Of a stretch of 64,000 nt of DNA, positions 1 to 12,121 are shown piece by piece. The stretch comes from Pratylenchus scribneri (taxonomy: Eukaryota > Nematoda > Chromadorea > Rhabditida > Pratylenchidae). A model generated the notes under the pieces. That model was not told where the DNA came from. It saw only the letters and a list, made by a program, of their open reading frames with translations, and did no database searches. The translations under genes were made by a program, and so were the position numbers. Location: NCBI GenBank assembly GCA_030063045.1, contig JAQSEB010000021.1, positions 1,736,001 through 1,800,000 on the forward strand. Direction: 5' to 3'. Positions within the stretch are counted from its first letter, which is position 1. Each line of letters begins with the position of its first letter.

Positions 1-325
1 ATTTCAAGATGGGAGATTTTGTTGGACTTGGCATAATCCATAATCAAAATTCGCAAATGGAATGTTTCGTAACTTATAATGGCGAATTGCTGGGTAAAAT
101 AATTGAAGAATATAAAAATTAATAATTTAATAATGTAAAAATTTATAATCATAATATTCTTAAAAAATAAATAATTCAAATTTAGGGAAATTCGAATTAC
201 CATCAAAATTTGCCAAAATTCATCTTTTCCCAACTGTCAATTTTTACTCTTATGAAAATTCACTACGCGCAAATTTTGGGAAGCAAGGATGGCAATTCAA
301 AGAATTTGGAATTGCCCTTAAATAA
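1..325 (+). CDS. SPRY family protein, 3' end only (copy A)
   Basis: The last two exons of a SPRY-domain gene enter from the left edge. The first (to about 93) encodes the central SPRY strands with the family motif GDFVGLGII, followed by an ECF-x-T-x-NGELLG segment. A GT donor at 94 and an AG acceptor at 184-185 lead to the terminal exon 186-325 with LFPTVNFY and ANFGKQGWQFKEFG, then TAA. The family resembles the RanBPM/SPRYSEC type of SPRY domain, a protein-interaction fold. No lesion is seen in the visible part; the 5' exons lie outside the window. It faces copy B tail-to-tail across a 1.15 kb spacer. Confidence 0.8.
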
Positions 326-1473
326 TAATTTCGGAAATGATGTCAAGAAAATTAAATAGGAATTTGAAGCAATCAAATAAAATTTTATGGTTCTAAAATT
401 GAATTGATCAATTTCTTTTTATGGATGAACTTTGGCTAGGAAAGAAAAATAAGAAGGATGGAGCAATCAACTTAATTTAATTCCCATGCCCATTTTTCAT
501 TTAATTTATTTGATTTAATTTTTGAAGGAAATGCCATCAAAATTCACTTATTTTATTTTTGATTCATTTAAATATATCAATTTCGGATAAAAATAAACAC
601 ATAAATGTTTACTGCTTTCATTTAATGAACATTGGGCCTTTAGTAACAAATAAAGAACAATTAAATTCTTTGCTTTTTTTAATTTTTTTGATTATATTCT
701 ATAAAAAATATATTGCTGAATGAAATTTTTTGATTTGATTTGGTAAGATTCTAAATTAAATATTTCTAAGACAAAGATCACCAAATTAATTCAAATGTTT
801 TGCCGATGGCAATTTTCCCAAACATTGCAATCAAATTCAAATAGAAAATTGAGAATAAAAGCGGATTGATGAATTTTGTATCATTCTCCAAATTTTAGAA
901 AAATTCCCTATTATAAAATGCAAATTGTAACTTTTTTGGTTGACTGAGAAATTCCCAATAGGCAAAACAATTTTTTTATCTTTTATTTGGGCAAAATTCA
1001 GTGAAGGATTTTAGAATTGCCTTCTTCCAAATTTCCTCCATTGTTGATTTTCATTCATTGGAATATAAATAATAATAAATGCCACTTTTTCCCCAATGAC
1101 AAAATTGAGAGATTCTTCTTTTTTTTTTTTGATTTATAAGTACAAAGTTCAATAAAATTTATAAATGAATAATTACATTTGATTAGAATACAGAGGCTCC
1201 AATGGCCTTTAATTAAGAGCAGAGAGTTATTGTTGATTTATTTTTGAAATCAAATGCAAAATGAATAGATGTAATTTAGATGAAAATTCAAAAAAAGATA
1301 TTAAATGTAAATGAGAATAAAGCCTGAAATTAAATAAATGGATCAATCTTCTTTTTTTTGGTGTTGAATTGGATGATCATTCAAAGAAGGAATAAATTAA
1401 ATGATAAAATCTATTGTAATTAATGATTTGCCCATATTCATTTTTTGCCTTCCTTGATATAGTTGCCAAATTC
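326..1473. repeat. Duplicated tail-to-tail spacer (copy 1)
   Basis: Non-coding spacer between the convergent 3' ends of copies A and B. Closely similar sequence lies at 8335-9378, 32780-33840 and 36506-37540, and half of it at about 38510-39014. Landmarks include a TTCGGATAAAAATAAACACA segment, a GGCCTTTAGTAAC-type segment and the line around 1195-1215 ending in GGCCTTTAATTAAGAGCAGA. Relative to this copy, the 8335 and 32780 copies are inverted. No open coding exon is recognised inside. Confidence 0.8.
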
Positions 1474-2523
1474 TTATTCAAGGACATTTCCGAATTCCTT
1501 GAATTGCCATTCTACTTTCACGAAATTTGAGCGGATTGAATCGCCAGCATAGCGTAAATCAACAGCGGGAAAAAGTTTAATTTTGTTGTATTTTGATGGC
1601 AATTCGGTCTTTCCTGAAATTGAATAATTTATACAAAATTGTGTTATATTTTTTATTTTAAATATTTTATTAAATTTCAATTATTTTACCCAATAATTTG
1701 CCATTCCTAGTGGCAAAACATTCAATTTTGGAATTTGAACGATGGATTATTCCGAGGCCAACAAAATCTCCTTTCTTGAAATATTCAGAGTCATTTCCAA
1801 ATTTGGTTCGGGATCCATCAATCCAAATTCCATCTTTCCGCCAAATTCCAATTGAATTGTTCTCTTGTCCAAGCATTTTGCCTTGCAATGGAAATTGTTG
1901 GCCACAAAATCAAATGCCAATGATGTACCTGTATAATGAATAAATTATTAGTCAATAAGAATTTTCATAAATGAATTTATTTCGTTTTAAAAAACGTAAA
2001 AATTATTTTTGATCTAAATTTATAAGACAAAAAATTTTGTAAAATTTATAATTTCTAAATAAAAATGTAAAACCAAATTAATTACTCAATTTTGTTGAGA
2101 ATTTCCATTTCAAAGTAGAATAAAATTGTTGGTTTATTGATTGCATTCAAAGTGAAAGTTGGAATTGGCAGAATGGCACGGACGGAATTGAATACTAAAA
2201 ATAATAATTAAATAGTTTAAAAAATAAGAGATTTTATTTTTACCATGTGGAACTGAATGCTTTGCAATTAATCCTCCAGCGGAAATTGTCAATTTTGGAC
2301 CACAATCCTCCTCATTTAATTTATTGTTCTTCATTGCCTTTAAAATTCACTATTATTTAATTTTCTATAAATATTCAACCATTTTAATGCCATTGATCAT
2401 TTTTTGCACATTTCTGGCCAAAAGGCCATTTGGCATTTTGGCCAGAAGACCAAAAGCATTTTCCAATGGCAATGCACCGAACAATTCATTCATCAATTCG
2501 GCTGGCATTCTTTTTCGATTCAT
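1474..2523 (-). pseudogene. F-box-like/SPRY family gene with in-frame stop (copy B)
   Basis: Five exons on the minus strand follow the family layout. The first (2523-2380) starts M-N-R-K and carries the F-box-like segment (MPAELMNELFG, then GLLAKMPNGLLARNVQKM). The next exon has KLTISAGGLIAKHS, then an exon with SVRAILPIPTFTLNAINKP and YFEMEIL, then the SPRY core (GQENNSIGIWRKDG, GDFVGLGIIH) and the terminal exon ending FKEFGNVLE, stop at 1474. The SPRY core exon has TGA at 1910-1912 where intact paralogues have GGA (glycine of the IGFC motif), which would remove most of the SPRY domain. Otherwise it is well preserved, so the lesion is recent or a sequence error. A promoter block shared with other copies lies upstream. 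Confidence 0.75.
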
Positions 2524-2577
2524 TTTTAGAATTTTTGAAGAAAATTTGATTGAAATAATTGTTTTGAAATATGAATA

Positions 2578-2645
2578 TCTGTAATATTATGGAATGATGA
2601 ATATAAATGGATATCCCATTCTCGGGAACTAATTTTATATTTAAA
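2578..2645 (-). promoter_or_regulatory. Conserved upstream block of copy B (probable core promoter)
   Basis: About 60-120 bases before the ATG of copy B lies a block also found before copies D (about 6238-6305), E (about 7225-7310) and, degenerate, N (about 40135-40200). Shared elements, read toward the gene, are a CCCGAGA-type segment, a GGATATCCATTTATA AT-rich stretch and ATAATATTACAGATATTCAT. Conservation outside coding DNA and its constant position suggest a promoter. No transcription start can be read from the sequence. Confidence 0.45.
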
Positions 2646-3250
2646 GCAAATTAAGAGAGCCAAATAATTTTTCCTAAACTACAATAATTTGGCTGAATTT
2701 GAAAAAATCCAATGCGAAAAAATGCCAAAATTAGGATAAGATTTAATGAAAATGCACAGATTTTTTTATACTTTGTCTATTTGTTTAAGAAGTTAATGCA
2801 CCAATTTAATTGAGTTTTCATTGGGATAGTCAAACATTCAACACCGGCCGGCATTGACGATTTGGAATTTGTCAACGACAAAATTCGCTGATTCATCGCT
2901 ATTTTTATTTCCCCTTTCTATTAGGGTAATTCAAATATTTAGCCTGAGGCAATTTTGATGAATATAAATGTATATCCGAATTTCAACAACTGATGTTTTT
3001 AATAAAAAATTAAGAGAGCCTAATTTTTTCAATACAATTCAAAATTTTGAAAGAAAAAGTGCATAATGTTACAAATATTTATTGCTAATTCACAGATTAT
3101 TTTTATACTTTGTCTATTTTTTTAAGGAGGCAATGCAGCAATTTTTAATTGAGTTCACTAAGAAAACCAAAATTTACAAAAGGGGCATCAAATGGAGATT
3201 AAGATTGAGATGGAATTGTCTTGGGAAAATTGAAAATTGCCATTGGAAAA
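2594..3250. repeat. Tandemly duplicated upstream block of copy B
   Basis: Two imperfect copies of one block lie in tandem, about 2594-2940 and 2955-3250. Both contain GAATATAAATG, TTAAGAGAGCC, a line reading TTTTATACTTTGTCTATTT and an ATTGAGTT segment. Related single copies occur upstream of D/E (6930-7240) and near 18740-18900 and 40200-40480. No coding exon is recognised. Confidence 0.6.
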
Positions 3251-4001
3251 TTTATTGAAAATATTTATACTTTTATTGTGGGCAAGAGGGTTGGATTGTT
3301 AATTTTTTGCCCTTTTTGATTGATGAATGCAGAATGGAAAGTTGAAATAAAATTTGAAAAATGGGAGTGGAATGGACGCAAAGAATGGAATGAAAAAATG
3401 GGTCATTTTTGCCAATTTCCCATATTCAATTTTGATTGTTCATTGTTGACTTATCTGCCTCCTCCATCCACCTTATTTGTATCCATTCTATTATTATTCC
3501 AAGTTGAATGAATCATTAACTGAATAAATTGTTGTTCTTTATCTAATGGATGAGTATAAATAAATTCAAAATATGAATAATTGTTATTTCCCATCCATTA
3601 TCAACCATTATTTTTCATTTATTTAAAAAGATCATTCCATTTGGAATAAATCTTTTGATAAATACATTAATTATAACGAGGTAAATTTTCCACTATTCCA
3701 ATTTTGAGAATTCTTTATCAAAGATTTTTTTTTCTTTGCTCATTCAATTTTTGAAAGACGAATTGCCCTTTATTAATATGTACGAAGCAAAATACCCTAT
3801 GTTCAACTTTGGTTGGTATTTAATAATAAACAATAATCTCAGCCTGATGAATGACAAGAAATGATATAATAATAATATTCTTATTTATTCATCAATCAAA
3901 AAAGCACAAAGTTCACTCCCTCTCTAATTAAAAATATTCAATTATTAGCTGGAGGAAATTTATCATTCGTCAATTCATTTCCCCATTAATAATGTTGGCA
4001 T
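3251..4001. other. Gene-poor spacer between copies B and C
   Basis: No gene recognised. The right part (about 3840-4080) contains sequence also found, in reverse orientation, upstream of the Rab14 chimera (about 18890-19110) and of copy K (about 35400-35640), including AAAGTTCACT-like and AGACTATCCATTG-like segments. Confidence 0.5.
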
Positions 4002-4524
4002 TTGTTGATGTGGGTTGTGGGAATTGGATGGGTAGACTATCCATTGTTCAATTCCAATCCAATATTTCTTGATGCATTATTCAGATATGGCTATATTTCC
4101 TTTGGATTTTGTGACCAACAATTTCCATTGGAATATAAATGTCTTGGATTGGGTAATAATTCAATTGGAATTTCGAGTAAAGAAGGAATTTGGAATGATG
4201 GACCCCATATCGAATTCAAAAATGATGGTGGACTCTTCAAGGAAGAGGATTTTATTGGTCTTGGCATAATTCAAAAACCAAATTCCAAAATGGAATGTTT
4301 TGCTGCTTGGAATGGAAAATTATTGGGTAAAATAATTGAATATATTTGTAAAATTTAAAAGAATTATTAAATATTCAGGAAAATTTCAATTATCTCCAAA
4401 ATTCGCCATAGTCCAACTTTTCCCGGCTATCGATTTATATTGTGATGGCGATTCAGTCCGTGTAAATTTTGGAATAGAAGAATTACAATTCAAAGAATTC
4501 GGAAGTGTCGTTGAATTTGAATAA
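4002..4524 (+). pseudogene. 5'-truncated SPRY gene (copy C)
   Basis: Only the SPRY core exon (acceptor at 4083-4084, then FGFCDQQFPLEYKCLG, NNSIGISSKEG, EDFIGLGII) and the terminal exon (LFPAIDLYCDGDSVRVNFG, FKEFGSVVEFE, stop at 4524) are present. The F-box-like exon and the two exons before the SPRY core are absent. In their place is family flanking DNA, so the copy looks cut at its 5' side by rearrangement. An open frame runs back to an ATG at 4002, so a short protein of SPRY core plus tail remains possible. It faces copy D tail-to-tail. Confidence 0.7.
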
Positions 4525-5250
4525 TAAAAATGGGAAAAAATAGCTCAAAAACTACGATGAATCAATCGGGAAAATTCCATGCTTTTATTTTTATATTTTA
4601 AATTCGTTCCATTTTCTTTGAAGATTCATCCTAACATATTTTTTAAAAAATATTTTCCTAAATTCCATCAATTATATTTTGACTTCATAAACTTTATGTA
4701 AAACATTAAATCTTCTCTGCTCTCTTAATTATAAAGGCCAACGGGGGTCTTTTGTTCTGATTATCAAATTTATTTATAAATTGATTAGCATAATTTGGTT
4801 TGAATTAAACAATATTAAATCCAAAATCTATTACAAATTTTCTCATACCTAATTTTTTATCGAATGTCCTAATCAATTTAAATATTTCTTTTTATTTTTT
4901 AATAAATAATTGAAGCAAATATGCGCATAAAAAGGGAAAATTTTTAATCAAAATTCAAATAAAAATTTAACAGTTCCAAAACAAAACTAATTAATTTTAA
5001 AGTTGGAAAACTACGTATACACATCAATATTCCAGAGAAATTTGGAAATGCTCAATAAAATTATAGCATATGCTAGAAATTAATCAATGGCAAAAATATT
5101 CAATTGAATCAAAAAATGTAAATTAATTATTATTTAAGGATGTCATTTAACAATTATTTCGAATAAAATTAATGTGTGTAAATAAAAGTATACAAATTGT
5201 TCACTTCTTTCTTCATTTGTTCTGTCGATTCTCATTTTCTGAATTATCGT
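4525..5250. other. Spacer between convergent copies C and D
   Basis: AT-rich, no gene recognised. It shares a few landmarks with the duplicated spacers (a GGCC segment near 4736 preceded by CTCTCTTAATTATAAA) but is otherwise diverged. Confidence 0.5.
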
Positions 5251-6191
5251 TTAAAGAATCCGATTAAATTCTTTGAATTGCCATTTTTCCTTTCCAAAAT
5301 TAACGCGAATTGAATCGCCAATATAGAACATACTAAGAGTCGGATAAAACTGGATATTCGCAAATTTTGAAGGCAATTCTACCTCTCCTATAATAGATTT
5401 TTTTTAAAATTTTTTTTAACATTTTTATAATAAAATTTTTTCAATTTACCCAACAATTTGCCATTCAATGTGGCAAAAAAATTTCTTTCGGAATTTGGTC
5501 GCTGGATTATGCCAAGGCCAATCACATCTCCTTTTTCAAATAATCCGTAGCCATTTTCGAATCTCCTGTGTGTATCGCCAATCCAAATCACGCCTTTGTT
5601 CCTAATTCCAATTGAATTTTTATACCATCCAAGCGATTTGCCTTCCAATGGAAATTGAAGGTCACAAAATCCAATGCGATTGAAGTTATTTCTGAATAAC
5701 GTACAAAATATTTTGTCTCGTTAAATATAAAAATTACGGAGTAAATTTGCTGAGAATTTGCACTTCAAAATAGAAGGAAATTATTCGTTTTTTGATGCCA
5801 TTTAATTTTGGAATAGGCAAAACAGTGCGAATACAATTGGTCCCTAAAAATAATTTATTAAATTAGAAATAAAATTTTCAATTTTATTCTAATTTTCGCG
5901 ATCTTTTACCATTTGGACCAGAATGATTGGCAACGAGTCCTTCGTCAGAAATTTCCAATTTTGGCCCACAATCCTCTTCATTCAATTTATTGTTCTTCAT
6001 TGCCTAAAAAATTTATTAATTTTTAAAATTTTCTTTAAATATTTCACTTCTTTAATGGCTTTGATCATTTTTTGAACATTTCTTGCCAAAAGGCCATTTG
6101 GCATTTTGGCCAGAAGACCAAAAGCATTTTCCAATGGCAATGACCCATACAATTCATTCATTAATTCAGCTGGGATTCCTTTTCGATTCAT
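5251..6191 (-). CDS. F-box-like/SPRY protein, intact (copy D)
   Basis: Five exons: 6191-6048, 6003-5910, 5843-5738, 5691-5450 and 5387-5251. They sum to 723 nt (240 residues plus stop) with GT-AG borders throughout. Residues 1-48 start M-N-R-K and hold an F-box-like segment (IPAELMNELYGSLPLENAFG, then LLARNVQKM). The rest is a SPRY domain: LEISDEGLVANHSG, then RTVLPIPKL with FYFEVQIL, then IGFCDLQFPLEGKSLG, GDVIGLGIIQRPNS and LNGKLLG, then DSIRVNFGKEKWQFKEF. The vRa-PIP-YFEveIl-iGf-GDviGlgi-NGkllG series is that of RanBPM-type SPRY domains. No signal peptide or membrane segment is visible. The F-box assignment is by pattern only; if right, an SCF adaptor role follows by analogy with FBXO45/FSN-1. 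Confidence 0.75.
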
Positions 6192-7346
6192 TTTTAGAAT
6201 TTTTGAAGATAATTTGAGAAATATAATTGCTTTAAAATATGAATATCTGTAATATTATGGAATTATGAATATAAATGAATATCCCACTCTCGGGATCTAA
6301 TTTTTTTAAAGCAAATTAATAGAGCCAAATATTTTTCTTACACAGGGTGACCGTTTTTCTTGACCAAAAATGTGGCTTTGGCTATAAAAAATGTGGGAAA
6401 AATATGGCAAAATTTTCCGAAAATATGGCATTTTTTTAAAAAGCTTAAAATTTACTAAAAATTTATTTAACCATTTATTCTTTTTAATTTTTGAAAATTT
6501 TAAAAATAATTTAGAATGCTAATGATATTTTTTGATTTATGAAATGATTTTCGGATAAAATTTTATGCCGAATTTTTTGTGTCGATTTTATGTGCATCAA
6601 TTTTAGAATTAATGGAGAATGAATTGAAGGAAAAATAATCTTTTTTAATATTCCATTTCCATATTCATTCAGCACATAAGGCTTAAATAAATAAAAATTT
6701 TAATAATAATGCGTGAGGCAAAAATATGAATGAAATTATTGGATGTAACGATCAAAGAATGCCATTATTTTATTATTTTGCTGAACAGTGCTCATTGCAC
6801 AATGGACAATGCACACTGCACAGTGAAGGGTGGATTGGGGATAGTGGGCACAATTTGGAATGAGGTAATTCTCATTTTCTTAAAGCCAATTTTTTATGAA
6901 TGCACTGAATGATGAAATTGTTGGGAAAATTGCCTCAGGCTAAATATTTGAATTAACCTTAGATAAAGGGGAAATAAAAATAGCGATGAATCAGCGAATT
7001 TTGTCCATGATAAATTCCAAATCGTCAATGCCGGCCGATGTTGAATGTTTGACTTTCCCAATGAAAACAATTAAATTGCTATATTGCCTTCTTAAACAAA
7101 TAGACAATGTAATAATCTGTGAATTTGCAATAAATCTTATCCTAATTTTGGCATTTTTTCGCATTGCATTATGCATATTTCCGTCAAATTATTGTGTGTT
7201 GGAAAATATTTGGCTCTCTTAATTTGCTTTAAATATAAAATTAGATCCCGAGAGTGGGATATCCATTTATATTCATCAATCCATAATATTACAGATATTC
7301 ATATTTCAAAAGAATTTCTCTCAAATTATCTTCAAAAATTTTAAAA
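6192..7346. promoter_or_regulatory. Head-to-head intergenic region of copies D and E
   Basis: The starts of D (-) and E (+) are separated by about 1.15 kb. Its two ends are inverted copies of the family upstream block (about 6238-6305 and 7225-7310), each with the GATCCCGAGAGTGGGAT-like element and ATATTACAGATATTCATAT. The middle (about 6340-6900) is unrelated AT-rich DNA, including a local high-identity stretch CACTGCACAGTG near 6813. No other gene is recognised. Confidence 0.55.
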
Positions 7347-8334
7347 ATGACTTCAAAAAGAATGCCAGCCGAATTGATGAATGAATTGTTTGGTTCATTG
7401 TCATTGCAAAATGCTTTTGGTCTTCTGGCCAAAATGCCAAATGGCCTTTTGGCCAGAAATGTTCAAAAAATGATCAATGGCATTAAAGAGGTGGAAAATT
7501 TTAGTAAAATAAATTGAATAATGAATTTTTCAGACAATGAAGGAGAACAAATTGAATGAGGAGTATTGTGGACAAAATTTGACCATTTCTGAGGGAGGAT
7601 TATTCGCGAAGCATTCCGGTCCAAATGGTAAAAATAAAATCGCTTATTTTTTAAAATATTTAATTATTATTTTCAGTGTGGAATTCTGTTCGAACAATTT
7701 TGCCAATTCCAACTTTCACTTTGAATGCAATCAATAAACCAACAATTTTATTCTACTTTGAAATCGAAATTCTCGACAAAACTGAGTAATTAATTTGATT
7801 ATACAATTTTATTTGGAAATTATAAATTTTACAAAATTTGTTTTATCAAAAATTTTAAAATTCTAATTGACCAATAATTTATTCATTATTAAAATATAGC
7901 ATTGGCATTGGATTTTGTACGCGTCAATTTCCATTGGAAGGCCAAGTGCTTGGAAATTGGAATAATTCAATTGGAATTTGGCGCAAAGATGGAATGTTGA
8001 TTGATGGATCCTTCATCGAATTCGGAAATGACAATGAATATTTCAAGAAAGGAGATTTTGTTGGTCTCGGAATAATCCATTATTCAAATTCGCAATTGAA
8101 ATGTTTCGCCACTTGGAATGGCAAATTGTTGGGTAAATAATTGAAATTTAATAAAATATTTAAGATAAAAAGTTTTCTATAAATATTTCAAATTCAGGGA
8201 AAGCCGATTTGTCGTCAAAATTCAACAAAATGCAATTGTTCCCCGCTGTCGATTTATACTGTGTTGGTGATTCAGTACGAGCAAATTTTGTGAAGGAATC
8301 GTGGAAATTCAAAGAATTCGGAAATCTATTCTAA
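7347..8334 (+). CDS. F-box-like/SPRY protein, intact (copy E)
   Basis: Five exons: 7347-7490, 7534-7627, 7677-7785, 7900-8132 and 8198-8334. They total 717 nt, 238 residues plus TAA. The N-terminal exon begins M-T-S-K-R and contains the F-box-like run MPAELMNELFGSLSLQNAFG and LLARNVQKMINGIKE. The SPRY part has LTISEGGLFAKHSG, VRTILPIPTFTLNAINKP, YFEIEIL, IGIGFCTRQFPLEG, NNSIGIWRKDG, GDFVGLGIIHYSNS, WNGKLLG, DSVRANFVKESWKFKEF. Every border is GT-AG and no lesion is seen. It is divergent from D, sharing an inverted promoter block, and convergent with F over the duplicated spacer. Probably a cytosolic protein-interaction adaptor; target unknown. Confidence 0.8.
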
Positions 8335-9378
8335 TAAAGAATTTGGCAAATATATCAAGGAAGGCAAAAAATGAACATGGACCAATAATTTAATTCCAAT
8401 AAATTTTATCATTTAATTTATTCAATTTTTGAATGATCTTCCGATCCAATTCGACACCAAAAAAGAAGATGGATCCATTTATTTAATTTCTGGCTTTATT
8501 CTCATTTACATTTAACATCTTTTTTGAACTTTCATCTAAATTATATCTATTCATTTGTATTTGATTTCAAAAATAAATCAACAATAATTCTCTACTCTTG
8601 ATTAAAGGCCATTGGAGCCTCTGTATTCTAATTAAATGTAATTATTCAATTATAAATTTTATTGAACTTTATATTTATAAATCAAAAAAAAGAAGAATCT
8701 CTCAATTTTGTCATTGGCTAAAAGCGGTATTTGGGGAAGATTTGAATTCTAATGAATGAAAATCAACAATGGAACAAATTTGGAAGGAGGCAATTCTCAA
8801 ATTCCCCATTTTGGAACATTTCCCCAAATGAATGATTCAAAAATTGTTTTGCCTATTGGGAATTTCCCAGCCAATCAAAAAATTTACAATGTGCATTTTA
8901 CAATAGGGAATTTTTCTAAAATTTGGAGAATGAGACAAAATTCATCAATCCAATGGGCTTTTATTCTCAATTGCCTGTTTGAATTTGATTGAAATGTTTG
9001 GGAAAATTGCCATCGGCAAAACATTTGAATTAATTTGGTCATCTTTTGGCTCAGAAATATTTAATTTGGAATCTTACCAAATCAAATCAAAAAATTCCAT
9101 TCAGCAATATATTTTTATAGAATATAATCAAAAAAATTTAAAACAGCAAAAAGTTTAATTGTTCTTTATTTGTTACTAAAAGGCCCAATATTCATTAAAT
9201 GAAAGCAGTAAACATTTATGGGTTTATTTTTATCCGAAATTGAAATATTTAAATGAATCAAAAATTTAATAAGTGAATTTCTTCCAGAAATTAAATTGAA
9301 AATGAATAATGGATTGGAAATTAAGTTGATTGATTCATCCTCATTATTTCTCTTTCCTAGCTATCATTTGCCAATTTT
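8335..9378. repeat. Duplicated tail-to-tail spacer (copy 2, inverted)
   Basis: Spacer between convergent copies E and F. It matches 326-1473 in reverse orientation and 32780-33840 in the same orientation. No coding exon recognised. Confidence 0.8.
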
Positions 9379-10679
9379 TTATTCAAGGAGACGTCCGAAT
9401 TCCTTGAATTGCCATTCTTCTTTCACGAAATTTGCTCGGACTGAATCACCAGCATAGAATAAATCAAAAGCGGGGAATAATTGCATTGTGATGAATTTTG
9501 ATGGCAATTCGGCCTTCACTGAATTTGAATTATTTATAATAGTAAATTCTGTTATATTTTTTGTCTAATATAAATATTTTATTAAATTTCAATCATTTTA
9601 CCCAGTAATTTGCCATTCCAAGTGACAAGACATTCCATTTTGCTATTTGACCGAGAGATTAGGCCAATGCCAACAGAATCTCCTTTCATGAATTTTCCAT
9701 AGTCATTTTCAATTTCAGTCCAAGATCCATCAATCCAAATTCCTCCTTTGCTATAAATTGCAATTGAATTTGTATTCTCTTGTCCAAGCCCTTTGCCTTG
9801 CAATGGAAATTGTTGATCACAAAATCCAATGCCAATATTGGCCCTGAATAATGAATAAATTATTGATCAATAAGAATTTTGATAAGTGAATTTATTTCGT
9901 TTGAAAAACGTAAAAATTATTTTTGGCTATCTAAATTTATAAGAAAAAAAATTTTGTATTTCCAAATAAAAATGTAAAACAAAATTAATTACTCAGTTTT
10001 GTCGAGAATTTCCATTTCAAAGTAGAATACAATTGTTGGTTTATTGATTGCATTCAAAGTGAAAGATGGAATTGACAGATTGATACGGACGGAATTGCTT
10101 CCTAAAAATAATAATTAAATAAAAATGATATTTTAATTTTTACCATTTGGACCGGAATGCTTCGCAACTAATCCTCCCTCGGAAATGGTCAAATTTGGTC
10201 CCCAATTCTCCATATTCAATTTGTTCTCCTTCATTGCCTGAAAAATTCATTATTAAATTTAATTTTCTAAAAATATTCCACCGCTTTAATGCCATTGATC
10301 ATTTTTTGGACATTCCTTGCCAATAGGCCATTTGTCATTTTGGTCAGAAGATCAAAAGCATTTTCAAACGGCAATGAGCCAAATAATTCATTAATTAATT
10401 CGGCTGGCAATCCATGATGAGGAATTGAAAGTTTTTTCTTAATAAATTTTAAGATTAATAATAAAATATTTTTATATTTTAACATACTTTCTTCATATAC
10501 GCCTTTATTTTTGCCATCTCTTTCTTCAATTCGAAATTTTCTTCTTTCAATTTAAAATTTTCTTCTTCTACTTTAACAATTTTCTCTTCAATTCGGCCCA
10601 TTCCTTCTTTCACTTCTTCTTTTAATTTCTCAATTTCACTTTGCAATTCTATAATTTTATGGCTGACTTGTTGTTCCAT
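9379..10679 (-). CDS. Coiled-coil/F-box-like/SPRY protein, intact (copy F)
   Basis: Six exons: 10679-10488, 10437-10282, 10237-10144, 10101-9993, 9843-9602 and 9518-9379. The sum is 933 nt, 310 residues plus stop. Exon 1 (64 residues, starting MEQQVSHKIIELQSEIEKL) is a lysine/glutamate-rich coiled coil with a leucine/isoleucine heptad pattern. Exon 2 holds the F-box-like segment (GLPAELINELFGSLPFENAF, then LLARNVQKMINGIK). Exons 3-6 form the SPRY domain (LTISEGGLVAKHSGPNG, SVRINLSIPSFTLNAINKP, YFEMEIL, GFCDQQFPLQGKGLG, GDSVGIGLI, WNGKLLG, DSVRANFVKEEWQFKEFG). The nearest paralogue with the same N-terminus is copy J. Its upstream DNA (about 10700-11420) matches that of J in inverted orientation. 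Confidence 0.8.
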
Positions 10680-10699
10680 TTTATATAAAATTTGCTTTT

Positions 10700-11420
10700 T
10701 TCTCTAAATAATAATTAATTTAGTAAAAAAAATATACCTAATTTCTAAATAATATATTTATATTATGAAATGAATTTACAATGCGGAATGAAAAAAATAT
10801 GCGCAAGATGCAAGATTCATTATTTTTTATGGAGTCTTGATTGAAAATTGTTTCTTCAAATATTGGCATCCCTTCCAATTAAGAAAAATTGGTTCGGACA
10901 AAAATGGAATCATTTTTGAGAAAGAAAAATGTCCAATTCTGAATTAAAAAGGGAGAATAATCATCAAATACCAATACCCAGATTAAAAAATGGAAAATTT
11001 GCTGATGAGATGAATGGGAAAATACCTATGCATATATTTGAATATTATTTCGTCAAAAAAAAGTAAAAATGTGAAATTTTTAATGGAGGAGTTTAATTCT
11101 TTGACCTTCAAAGTCAATGACCTAACCAATTTTACATTTTTTTTTTCTATTCCTTCTTAATTATTTCTTCCATTCAACCCTCCAATTGCCTCGCTTATTG
11201 TTGGGGATGGGGATTGGATTCTCTGTAGCAGAAGAAAATATTACGATTTTTTGTTTGATTGGCTGGGAATTTTCCATTAGGCAAAAATATTTTTGAATTT
11301 TTCATTCATTCATTGGGGCAATTTTCAACACTGGAGGATTTGAGAATTGCCCCATCACAAATTTCATCCATTGTTGATTCTTTCTTTTTCTCATTCCATC
11401 AATGGAAATGAATGCCACCT
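10700..11420 (-). repeat. Upstream duplicon shared with copy J
   Basis: Non-coding DNA upstream of copy F matches the inverse of about 30780-31490, upstream of copy J. Shared landmarks are a GATGAATGGGAAAATACC-type segment, an ATTTGAATATTATTTCGTC-type segment and a CAATACCCAGATTAAAAAATGG-like stretch. The gene and its promoter DNA were therefore duplicated together. No gene recognised inside. Confidence 0.65.
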
Positions 11421-12121
11421 TTTCCCATTGGCAAAAATGAGATTTAATAATTTTTGATTTAAGAGTACAAAGTACAATACAATTTTATATTTTGGAAAGA
11501 AGAAGGGCAATAAGGAATTTGGACGCGTCTTTGAATAAGAATTTAGAAGTAAAAGGCAAAAAGCAAAATGGATCGTCCATTTTATTGCTAAATTTAAATT
11601 CATTTCAATTTGTATTTTTCCTTCAAAATGTTCTAGCCTACACCTAATTTTTAAAATATTTTTCAACATTACTCAAAAATACTTGCTAATTAGTAATTAA
11701 ATATTTTATTTTCAAATAATAATAATTCATCTAATTTGGGAATAAATAAAATGCAATAAAAATGAATAAAAAATTTATCTTGCCATAAGATGGGAGCCCT
11801 CTAAAGTCAGGGGTGCCGTATTTTATAGGATTTACCATAGTTAATTTTTAGTTTGATTTTAACTTTTAAGGTAAATTCCCAGAATTCCTCTATTCATTCC
11901 TTATAAGTACTTTTAGCTGCGGAATATGCTTAATTTATAAATTGCATTTAATGGATTTGTTTAAAGACCATACGCGGTTTGTAGCAAAATAATCCAAAAT
12001 ATGCTTCAATTTCAACAGATTTTGGATTTTGTATATTTTTCTTTTTATGCAATTTAATTTTAATTTTTTTTATTAAATATTTTTAGCTTTTTCTTGCTTA
12101 AAAACTCCATAACAATTAATT
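11421..12121. other. Spacer upstream of the MATH-BTB gene
   Basis: AT-rich DNA between the divergent copy F and MATH-BTB genes. No exon, RNA gene or clear motif is recognised; it must contain the MATH-BTB promoter. Confidence 0.4.

Noticed and set aside
8756..8992. Open frames inside the duplicated spacers (also 33352-33552 and 36760-37071)
   Set aside because: They recur only because the spacer is duplicated. Their frames are not conserved between copies and no domain is seen.
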